This document shows positions 57,554 to 64,000 of a stretch of 64,000 bases of DNA, in pieces. A program made the translations under genes and the position numbers. The DNA comes from Sphingomonas sp. JC676 (GTDB lineage Bacteria; Pseudomonadota; Alphaproteobacteria; Sphingomonadales; Sphingomonadaceae): NCBI RefSeq assembly GCF_014489075.1, contig NZ_JACTGR010000008.1:62001-126000 (forward strand). Direction: 5' to 3'. Numbering within the stretch: the stretch's first letter is position 1; the number at the start of each line of letters is the position of its first letter. The notes beneath the pieces were generated by a model, which had not been told where the DNA came from, ran no database searches, and was given only the letters and a program-made list of their open reading frames with translations.

Positions 57554-58969
57554 TTAGTTCGGTCCGCCGGAGCTCATCCCCAGCCGATAGGCGGGCGTCG
57601 CAGCGGCAACCGGTGGCGGGCGATCGAGGGCGACCAGCCGCACAGCGCCTTCGAGGCCATGCCCGGTCACGTTGTCGGCTGCGATCTTCGCGCCCGAAAA
57701 GACGCTCACCGCGACCCCCTCGATCCGGGCTCCGCGGATATTGGCGAGCGTGATACCCCTGCCGCAAGTGCCGCTGATGTCGCGCAACACCAAGCGCTCG
57801 AGCGGTTTGTCGGGATGGATGTTCACGGCGTCGACGAGGATTGGGACGTCCTTCACGCGGATGCGCTCGAAGGTGAGATTGCGGACGCGCGGGACACCTT
57901 CCAATCCCGGTACCGGAAACTGGTCCTGCTTGCCGCTGTCGAGAAAGTTCAATCGGAGGAAGCCGTAGCCGGCTCCCGACACTTCGAGGTCGCGCATCGT
58001 GATATCATCGATGAACGCGCCGCGCCCCGGCCGGCTCTTCAGGTAGATCGCGAAGGTATGTGCGAGCAGGCATTGGCAGCGCTCGACCAGTACCCGCCGA
58101 ATCCCGCCCGATGTCTCGCTGCCGATGCCGATGCACGCCCAGCGATGGTCGCGAAAACTGCAGTTGGTGATCGTCACGTCCTCGGTGGGGCGACCGATCG
58201 CGTTGCCCTCCATGCCGCGTCCCGACTTGAGCGAGATGCAGTCGTCGATAGTGTCGAAGTCGCATCGATCGATCAGCACCCGCCGGCAGCTATCGACGTC
58301 GATCCCATCGGCACCGCCCTTGACGGTAAGGCCGCGGAACATTGCATCTTCGCAATAGACGGGGTGGATCGACCACATGTCGTTCTGCTGGGTGTAGAGG
58401 CCGGTGACGGACAGGCCGCGCACCTCGACGAACTCGAGCAGGGCAGGGTGGCGCAGTCCGGAGTCCGAGACGCGTTTGTGGATGGCGTCGGAGGCGAGGA
58501 TCCGGCCCTTGCCGGTGACCGTCACGTTGCGGGCGTCCTGTGCCCAGACCAGGCCGATATGGCCCGGAACCCAGCGTCCCTCCCAGCGGACCTGCGTGAC
58601 CGGATAGTCGGCGACATCGGGCGAGCCCTGCAGTGTCGTATCCTGCTCGATGCGCAGCATGGTGTTCGAGCCGATCCGGATCGCGCCAACGAGGAACGTG
58701 CCGCCGGCAAGCACCACTTCGCCGCCGCCGAGCACCGCCGCACGGTCGAGCGCCTGCTGGACCGCCTCGGTGTCCTTGGTCGTGCCGTCTGCCTTGGCGC
58801 CATAGTCGCGCGGATCGAGGCGGGCGCCGTTGCCGGGAGCCTTGGCTGGGCTCGGCATCGCCGGGATCGTCTGCGCACGCGCAGCGAGGGGCGCGAGACT
58901 TGCGGCGACCGCGCCGAAACCGGCGGCGGCGAGGAATGTGCGGCGGTCGGGCGACATCGGCATGCTCAT
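57554..58969 (-). CDS. GH28 polygalacturonase-type hydrolase
   Basis: The 471-residue enzyme has a clear Tat leader (SPDRRTFLAAAGFGAVAAS). GH28 motifs are KGGADGIDVDSC (I), FDTIDDCISLKSGRG (II) and LKSRPGRG (RIK-like). The motif III region reads WACIGIGSETSGG, without the common HG. The N-terminal LDPRDYGAKADGTTKDTEAV is typical. Its ATG overlaps the stop of the esterase (ATGA at 58966-58969), and in-frame ATGs at 58963 and 58957 are alternatives. It is the third gene of the operon 62512 to 57554. Confidence 0.85.
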   Translation of the reverse strand: MSMPMSPDRRTFLAAAGFGAVAASLAPLAARAQTIPAMPSPAKAPGNGARLDPRDYGAKADGTTKDTEAVQQALDRAAVLGGGEVVLAGGTFLVGAIRIGSNTMLRIEQDTTLQGSPDVADYPVTQVRWEGRWVPGHIGLVWAQDARNVTVTGKGRILASDAIHKRVSDSGLRHPALLEFVEVRGLSVTGLYTQQNDMWSIHPVYCEDAMFRGLTVKGGADGIDVDSCRRVLIDRCDFDTIDDCISLKSGRGMEGNAIGRPTEDVTITNCSFRDHRWACIGIGSETSGGIRRVLVERCQCLLAHTFAIYLKSRPGRGAFIDDITMRDLEVSGAGYGFLRLNFLDSGKQDQFPVPGLEGVPRVRNLTFERIRVKDVPILVDAVNIHPDKPLERLVLRDISGTCGRGITLANIRGARIEGVAVSVFSGAKIAADNVTGHGLEGAVRLVALDRPPPVAAATPAYRLGMSSGGPN

Positions 58970-61053
58970 CGGTCGGAGGGAGGGGCGATCGGGTCCCGGG
59001 TGCCGCGATAGCGCAGGCGCACGGCGGCCCCGGCGATTGCGTGCACATCCCTGAGGCTTAGGGGCTCCCCGACGGCGTTGACCGGATTGACCAGGGTGAC
59101 CCGCTCGCCGAGCGCGGCGATCAGGTCGGGGATGTCGTATTGCTCGAGAACGCCGGGTAGATTCACCTCGGCCATGTCGCGGCTGACCGGACGTTCGACA
59201 AAATCGCGATAGCGGAGGATCGCGCCGTCGCTGACGACATGCGCGACGCGCGGATCGAGCACGGCAGCGTGCAGTGCCACCGGGCCGAGCGCGCCGAGGC
59301 CATAGACTTCCAGCGATCTCCGATCGACCTCCGGGCGTTCGGCCAGCCAGTTGAGCGCGGAAATCGCATCGTCGACGCGCATGCCGAGCGGCGTCTTGCC
59401 GACCAGCAGCGCACGCAGCGAGAGCAAGGTCCAGTCGCCGGTGAGCGAGGATTTGACCTCTTCGGTGCCGTTCGCCCCGCGCGCCTCCAAGGCCAGCACA
59501 TTCCATCCCCCGCGCGTCCAGTGCTCCAGCATTCCGCCTGGCGCGGAGAGCGGCCGCAGCGGCTGGCTGGCGAGGTACAACAGGGTGGGTCGTTTGCCCG
59601 GTTTCGCCGATTGCGCATACAGGCCGTCGACATGCAGCCCGGGCGCGGCATCGAACTGCACCGGTGTGACACCATAGCCATCCAGTGACTGGCGGGCGCC
59701 TTCGCGCATAGCGGGCGCCGCGGCGCCGGGAGTGACGCTCGTTCGCGCCGCCTGGGCGATGGCAGCGCGCAGCTGCGCGACAATTGGCCTGGCGGAAGGA
59801 ACTTGGCGCGAGGCCTCGCGGGCGATGACTGCCTGCAATGTCATGCCGCCGCCGGAGGTGGCCAGCTGCCCCGTATCCGTTACCAGCAGCGCCGAGGGAT
59901 CGGGCAGGGGAGCAGGGGCAAAGGGCGCCTCGTCCGGCACATCCTTCAGCCAGCGATTGAAGAAGCCGATGATTCGCGATGCCATGGGCGCAAGATTGCC
60001 GTGCCCGCCCGGCCCCTCGATCATCGCTAGCCGGTCGCGCGCGCCGAGCAACTCATAGAAGCGCCCGGCTTCGGCATAGGCGGCGCGTGCGCCGGCGATT
60101 GGAAACATGTCGCCCGTGGTGGAGAGGATCGCGAAGGGACGCGGCGCCACGAGCTCGATCCAGTCGGGAAGGTCGAGGCCGCGCTCGAGAAAGAAGGGGA
60201 TCGATTGTTCGGCATCCTGCGGCCCGGGGCCGCCCGTCGCTAGTAGGTGATCGAAATCGTTGACATAGCAGCCGACCGCCGCGGCGCGGATGCGGATGTC
60301 CAGTGCTGCAAGATAGGCGGTCATGGTACCGCCGCCCGAGCAGCCAAAGGCGCCGATCCGGCGATCGTCGACGTCGGCGCGGCTCATCAGGTAGTCGACG
60401 CCGCGCACCGCATCCTGGAGGAAATAGCGCGCGACATGCCCGCCGGTGGGCAGCGCCTGGCCGAACGCCATCGAATGCTCGCCGGTCGGGCGGCCCACCT
60501 TGGACGCGCCGATCTCAGGATCATAATGCTGGAGCCGCTCGCCTTCGCCGACGATGTCGATCGATAGGACGATGAAGCCCGCGCGCGCGAAGTTGGCCGC
60601 AAAGAGATGATTGCCGAGCTTGCCTTCGCTGCCATGGCCCGGCTGCAGGATGATCGCGGGGAAGGGGCCGCGCCCGGTTGCGGGGCGATAAACGATCCCG
60701 GTGACGCGATAGCCGGGCAGGCTCTCGTACCAGAGGGATTCAGTGGTGTAGCCATCGAACGTGGCGGTGCGGGTGATCGCCGCCGTAACGGGGCCGCCGA
60801 AGCGCTCGGGCCGGACCAGCTCCTCGATCGTCGCGCGCACGCGCAGCTGGCGGAGGCGCGCCTCGTCGGATGAAGCGAGCGCGGCGACCGTCGCGGCGCG
60901 GGCGGCGCTCTGCTCTCGGGCGAGTTCGGTGAGATAGGCTACGAGGCGGTCACGCGCGGTCTGCGTCTGCGCCGATGCCGTCTGCACGGTGAGACCAACG
61001 GCCATGCATAGCGCGAGCGCCAAGGTTCGGAACGAGTGTCGTATGCCAGGCAT
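58966..61053 (-). CDS. Exported tandem alpha/beta-hydrolase (probable carbohydrate esterase)
   Basis: The 695-residue protein has a Sec signal (SFRTLALALCMAVGLTVQTA). The first hydrolase domain (about 110-400) resembles acetyl-xylan-esterase/dienelactone-hydrolase families. It has LQPGHGSEGKLGNHLFA, GVDYLMSRADVDDRRIGAFG with nucleophile CSGGG, and a late IEGPGGHGN for the His. A second domain (about 480-680: PTLLYLASQPLRPLS, SALNWLAERPEVDRRSLEVYG, ALGPVALHAA) has LGALG where a nucleophile elbow would be, so it may be inactive. A role in de-esterifying pectin is suggested by the GH28 genes on both sides. The start at 61053 follows GAAGGG. Confidence 0.8.
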   Translation of the reverse strand: MPGIRHSFRTLALALCMAVGLTVQTASAQTQTARDRLVAYLTELAREQSAARAATVAALASSDEARLRQLRVRATIEELVRPERFGGPVTAAITRTATFDGYTTESLWYESLPGYRVTGIVYRPATGRGPFPAIILQPGHGSEGKLGNHLFAANFARAGFIVLSIDIVGEGERLQHYDPEIGASKVGRPTGEHSMAFGQALPTGGHVARYFLQDAVRGVDYLMSRADVDDRRIGAFGCSGGGTMTAYLAALDIRIRAAAVGCYVNDFDHLLATGGPGPQDAEQSIPFFLERGLDLPDWIELVAPRPFAILSTTGDMFPIAGARAAYAEAGRFYELLGARDRLAMIEGPGGHGNLAPMASRIIGFFNRWLKDVPDEAPFAPAPLPDPSALLVTDTGQLATSGGGMTLQAVIAREASRQVPSARPIVAQLRAAIAQAARTSVTPGAAAPAMREGARQSLDGYGVTPVQFDAAPGLHVDGLYAQSAKPGKRPTLLYLASQPLRPLSAPGGMLEHWTRGGWNVLALEARGANGTEEVKSSLTGDWTLLSLRALLVGKTPLGMRVDDAISALNWLAERPEVDRRSLEVYGLGALGPVALHAAVLDPRVAHVVSDGAILRYRDFVERPVSRDMAEVNLPGVLEQYDIPDLIAALGERVTLVNPVNAVGEPLSLRDVHAIAGAAVRLRYRGTRDPIAPPSDR

Positions 61054-61057
61054 CCCT

Positions 61058-62512
61058 TCAACCCGAGGTGTCGGCAGGGGTGGGAACGCCGCCGGGTGTC
61101 GGACCGGCAACGGGGCTGCCGTTGCGGCGGACATTGTCGTAGCGGAGATTCTCGACATGCGAGACGATGTCGGGCTCGCCGGCGCGGATGATCGCGCAGT
61201 CGCGCAGCGTGATGTTGCGGATCGGCGCGTCGGGGAAGCCCTGCAGGTCGAGTACGCGCTGGCAGCGGCCGACGAGCAGCCGCTCGACGGTGAGGCCGTC
61301 GAACACGGGCGTATAGTCCCCCTTGGCGCCTTCGCCGTAATTATAGTCGATGGTGATCACCGCGCGGCCGACCTGACCCACGGTCACGTCGCGGACATGG
61401 ATGTTGGACAGCGTGCCGCCGCGCGCGGCGTTGTTCTTGAAGCGGATCGCGGTGTTGAGTTGCGGGCTGTCCATCCGGCAGTTCTCGACAAAGACGTTGC
61501 GTACGCCGCCGGTGATCTCGCTACCGAGCGTGACCCCACCATGGCCGTCGAGCATCGTGCAGCCGGAAATGATCACATTCTCGGTTGGCCGCTTGAGCCG
61601 CCGACCATCGGCGTTGCGCCCCGACTTGATCGCGATGCAGTCGTCGCCCGTGTCGAAGTGACACTCCTCGATCAGGACGTCCCGACACGATTCTGGATCG
61701 CACCCGTCATTGTTCGGCCCGTGGCTCGAGATGGTGACGCGCTGCACGGTCACATTCTCGCACTCGACGGGATGGATCTCCCACATCGGCGAGCGGATGA
61801 TCGTCACGTCCTCGATCAGAACGTTGCGGCAGCGATAGGGCTGGATAAATTGCGGCCGGATCGTCGAGCCGAGGCCAAACACCCGCCTTGCGACGGGCAC
61901 GCTCTGTTCCGCCATCCGCTTCAGGCGAGCGCCGTCGCTCTCGCCGCCATCAGGCCGACGGCGCACCCAGTCCCACCAATGCGCCTCGTCGGCCTGGCCA
62001 TCGAGGATGCCGTGCCCGGTAATCGCTACATTCTCGCAGTCGAGCGCATATAGGAAGGGCGAGATGCCCATCAGTTCATTGCCTTCCATCCGGGTCAGCA
62101 CCGGCGGGAAGTACAGGGCCGGGTCGCGGGCGAAGCGGATCGTAGCGCCGCGCGTGACGTGCAGCTCGACATTCGAGCGGAGGTGGATCGGGCCGGTGAG
62201 CCAGACCCCGGCTTCGACGACGACGGTGCCACCGCCCGGCGCGCTGGAGGCGGCGGCGATCGCCTTGCGGAATGCCTCGCTGGCGAGCTTCGTCCCGTCG
62301 CCGACACCGCCAAATTGCGTGAGCGGGAATCGGTTCTCGGCGGGGAAAGTGGGCGCGCGGATCCGCGCGCGAATTGCCGCCGCCTCTGACCAGGGATCCC
62401 AGAATGCGGCGGGACTCTGCGCCGCAACCGCGGTTCCCACCGATGCCCCAATCGCTGCGCAGCCACCCGCCAGCACTGCACGCCGATCCAGTCCGGAAAC
62501 CGACTTCATCAT
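61058..62512 (-). CDS. GH28 polygalacturonase (canonical motifs)
   Basis: The 484-residue enzyme starts with a twin-Arg leader (LDRRAVLAGGCAAIGAS). It has the complete GH28 set: SSHGPNNDGCDPESC (I), FDTGDDCIAIKSGRN (II with both Asp), LDGHGGVTLGSE (III with His) and AIRFKNNAARGG (IV, Arg and Lys). The long PEH-X-like layout and the Trp-rich DEAHWWDWVRRRPDGG insert suggest an exo-acting galacturonidase. The ATG at 62512 is preceded by GAAGAGG; 62509 is possible. It is the first gene of the GH28-esterase-GH28 operon, with a palindromic operator 47 bases upstream. Confidence 0.92.
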   Translation of the reverse strand: MMKSVSGLDRRAVLAGGCAAIGASVGTAVAAQSPAAFWDPWSEAAAIRARIRAPTFPAENRFPLTQFGGVGDGTKLASEAFRKAIAAASSAPGGGTVVVEAGVWLTGPIHLRSNVELHVTRGATIRFARDPALYFPPVLTRMEGNELMGISPFLYALDCENVAITGHGILDGQADEAHWWDWVRRRPDGGESDGARLKRMAEQSVPVARRVFGLGSTIRPQFIQPYRCRNVLIEDVTIIRSPMWEIHPVECENVTVQRVTISSHGPNNDGCDPESCRDVLIEECHFDTGDDCIAIKSGRNADGRRLKRPTENVIISGCTMLDGHGGVTLGSEITGGVRNVFVENCRMDSPQLNTAIRFKNNAARGGTLSNIHVRDVTVGQVGRAVITIDYNYGEGAKGDYTPVFDGLTVERLLVGRCQRVLDLQGFPDAPIRNITLRDCAIIRAGEPDIVSHVENLRYDNVRRNGSPVAGPTPGGVPTPADTSG

Positions 62513-62558
62513 CGACGGACCTCTTCCCAACTGGCGAAGCTGCGCGTTTGCGCATTTG

Positions 62559-62570
62559 GACACCGGTGTC
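62559..62570. promoter_or_regulatory. LacI-type palindrome GACACCGGTGTC
   Basis: A perfect 12-base palindrome with central CCGG, of the form bound by many LacI-family regulators, lies 47 bases before the GH28 start at 62512. No LacI gene is in the window. The remaining gap to 62690 shows no other feature. Confidence 0.55.
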
Positions 62571-62690
62571 TTTTCGAAGGGTCGTGGAAAATGCGACGGT
62601 CGTCAATCTCGCGCATCGGCGGCCGATGATGCAATAGTGCGCTGATTATCTGGAACAGGCCGAACGCAAGGAATTAGCCTAAGATGGAGG

Positions 62691-62837
62691 CTACGTGGCC
62701 GGCGCCAGCTGCTCACGCAGACCCGACAGGTCGACGAACCGGTCGATCGACCGCAGCAGGTGGTCCGCCGGCACATGCCGCTCAAGGTTGAACCCATAGA
62801 AGAGCGGCTCCTGCACCACCCGCCGCTCACCCATCAT
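62691..62837 (-). pseudogene. N-terminal remnant of an IS1182-type transposase
   Basis: Reading from the ATG at 62837, 48 codons give MMGERRVVQEPLFYGFNLER, then HVPADHLLRSIDRFVDLSGL and REQLAP before a stop at 62691. This is the standard N-terminus of IS1182/IS5-like DDE transposases (normally over 400 residues). No catalytic part follows, so only the 5' end of an insertion sequence remains. It marks the right border of the polysaccharide region. The 92 bases to the reductase gene may contain the old IS end, but I could not define an inverted repeat. Confidence 0.75.
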
Positions 62838-62929
62838 CGCGCGTCACCTGTCAGCAACACAACGCTGAATCAGATCATCGCCACCATTTCAACGCCGACT
62901 TTTCAACAGCATCGGCCTCTTCCAGTCAT

Positions 62930-63586
62930 TCAGTTGCTCAAGACCGCTATGGCGAAAACTGGCCGCAAGCGGTCGGTGAAACACATCGAATGAAAATGGT
63001 CTTGCACAGCTTGATCCGCGCTGGCTTTGGCCTCGGCCACGGCATCCGGACCGGAAGCTGTTCCTTGCACGGAGAAAAAGGTCAGATCGCGTAGTCCGAC
63101 GACGCCCAGGACGGCTTTCAGATACGGAGTAAGAAAATCCGGCTGGCGCGCGCGCTCTCCAGAATATCTGCCGCCCGACGCCACCGCGACATAAACTGGA
63201 CGGTCACGCAGTCTGCCTATTTTCCCATCCTTGGTCACATCGAACGTCCGGCGGGCTCGAACGACAAGATCTATCCATGCCTTCAGCGCGGAGGGGACAG
63301 TGAAGTTGTGCACAGGGGTCCCGATGACCACGAAGTCAGCGCGCTCCACTTCCTGGATGAGTTCTTCGGACAGGGCGATCGAACCCTCCTGGGATGGATC
63401 CGCGGTCGACTGCTGGGCGATGGCGTAATTTTCGTCGACGTGCGGGATGGTGCCGTCACCGATCACGCGATTTGTCACCGTCGCCCCCGGCTCGCGCGCG
63501 AGCAGGAAGCCAACAATTCTTTGCGACAACCTATGGCTCTCGGCGGCCTGCCCGAGCGGGCTGCAACTGACATGGAGGATGTTCAT
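62930..63586 (-). CDS. FMN-dependent NADH-azoreductase-like flavodoxin-fold protein
   Basis: The 218-residue protein resembles AzoR, a flavoenzyme reducing azo dyes and quinones with NADH. Typical marks are ILHVSCSPLGQAAESHRLSQ (phosphate loop), VVIGTPVHNFTVPSALKAWI for FMN binding and VYVAVASGGRYSG. The start at 63586 is the first ATG of the domain. It is divergent from a MocR regulator and lies outside the sugar regulons described here. It may be controlled by that neighbour. Confidence 0.87.
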   Translation of the reverse strand: MNILHVSCSPLGQAAESHRLSQRIVGFLLAREPGATVTNRVIGDGTIPHVDENYAIAQQSTADPSQEGSIALSEELIQEVERADFVVIGTPVHNFTVPSALKAWIDLVVRARRTFDVTKDGKIGRLRDRPVYVAVASGGRYSGERARQPDFLTPYLKAVLGVVGLRDLTFFSVQGTASGPDAVAEAKASADQAVQDHFHSMCFTDRLRPVFAIAVLSN

Positions 63587-63814
63587 TACTTATCCAATTC
63601 CGGGTTCTTCAGGGTCGTCGACATTCTATAAGCCGCATGGATCACAACAAAGATCCATGAATGGATCTTGGAACCGGGCCATGATTGCTATTGCCGCACC
63701 TGCTCGGTACAAGGGACGCACGAGTGGATGGGGGTCCTGGCGGGAATTGGCGTCGCTTATACTTCCAGGCCACGGCGTCAGAGCCCTTTCAATCGAGTGC
63801 AAATCGACGAGGCC

Positions 63815-64000
63815 ATGACAGGCGCGAAGACCCGCAATATCTCGCCGCTGGATCCATCGGCGGCCGGGCCCTTCTACCGGCAAATCTACGATCGGTTTCG
63901 CGGTGCCATTTCCAGTGGATCATTGAAGCCGGGTGACCGAATTCCGTCGGCGCGCGCGCTGGCCCAGGAACTTGGCCTGGCGAGAGGCACCATAGAGACC
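63815..64000 (+). CDS. MocR/GntR-family regulator (3' end outside window)
   Basis: Sixty-two codons are open to the window edge. PFYRQIYDRFRGAISSGSLK, PGDRIPSARALAQELGLARG form the GntR winged helix with the spacing found in MocR/PdxR proteins, where an aminotransferase-like domain would follow outside the window. The ATG at 63815 has only a weak GAGG nearby. The 228-base gap to the divergent azoreductase gene holds GATCCATGAATGGATC (an imperfect palindrome around 63650-63665) and GGTACAAGG, a possible regulator site. Confidence 0.75.
   Translation, partial: MTGAKTRNISPLDPSAAGPFYRQIYDRFRGAISSGSLKPGDRIPSARALAQELGLARGTIET

Noticed and set aside
62603..62830. Minus-strand frame of 75 codons in the IS remnant
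   Set aside because: It is a different frame of the transposase fragment, with Ser/Arg/Cys-rich composition and no homology features.

Overview
The window is high-GC, densely packed chromosomal DNA that reads as a sphingomonad-type alphaproteobacterium (Sphingomonas/Novosphingobium-like). The reasons are two Xanthomonas/Caulobacter-type TonB-dependent receptors without SusD partners, a ManD-type mannonate dehydratase, short ATGA-coupled genes, Tat-type signal peptides on most glycosidases and small palindromic intergenic repeats. This taxonomic reading is an inference from gene content. No rRNA, tRNA, CRISPR or phage genes were seen.

Almost the whole window is one plant cell-wall polysaccharide utilisation region. 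Left part (1-6501): a truncated FadR-type GntR regulator divergent from a hexuronate operon (ExuT-like MFS, RraA-family protein, UxaA small and large subunits, SDR reductase, UxaC). 6648-36378: GH28, TonB receptor 1, a ThuA protein, GH79, a decayed SDR, 2,4-diketo-3-deoxy-L-fuconate hydrolase, GH29, three GH95-type enzymes, an IclR regulator, FucP, a zinc alcohol dehydrogenase, ManD, a very large GH2, TonB receptor 2 and a CE15 glucuronoyl esterase. 36503-46703: a second GH2, then L-lactate dehydrogenase, mutarotase, keto-deoxy-fuconate dehydrogenase, aldo/keto reductase, lactonase, GntR/FCD regulator, enolase-superfamily dehydratase and an MFS carrier. Together with the hydrolase at 13964 these form a complete non-phosphorylative L-fucose route ending in pyruvate and L-lactate. 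46706-51763: a compact five-gene operon (DUF4432, SDR, CaiB/BaiF CoA-transferase, signal-less solute-binding-protein homologue, crotonase) that suggests an undescribed CoA-linked sugar-acid pathway. 51839-57314: GH141-like, GH28-like, hydroxyacid dehydrogenase and glycerate kinase. 57554-62512: GH28, tandem alpha/beta hydrolase, GH28. The right end holds a transposase remnant, a flavodoxin-fold reductase and the start of a MocR regulator, which look unrelated.

Three palindromic motifs link scattered genes. CCTGTCTTACAGG sits at the hexuronate operon, the GH28/TonB receptor divergent promoter and the second GH2. TATCTGATATATCAGATA, perfect at 42563-42580 and degenerate at five other promoters, joins the fucose genes, GH95, GH141 and the CoA operon. 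GACACCGGTGTC lies before the GH28/esterase operon. The enzyme set (alpha-fucosidase/galactosidase-type GH29, GH95 and GH141, GH28, GH2, GH79, CE15) points to fucosylated, uronic-acid-rich pectin such as rhamnogalacturonan or fucosylated glucuronoxylan/xyloglucan. The exact substrate is inference.
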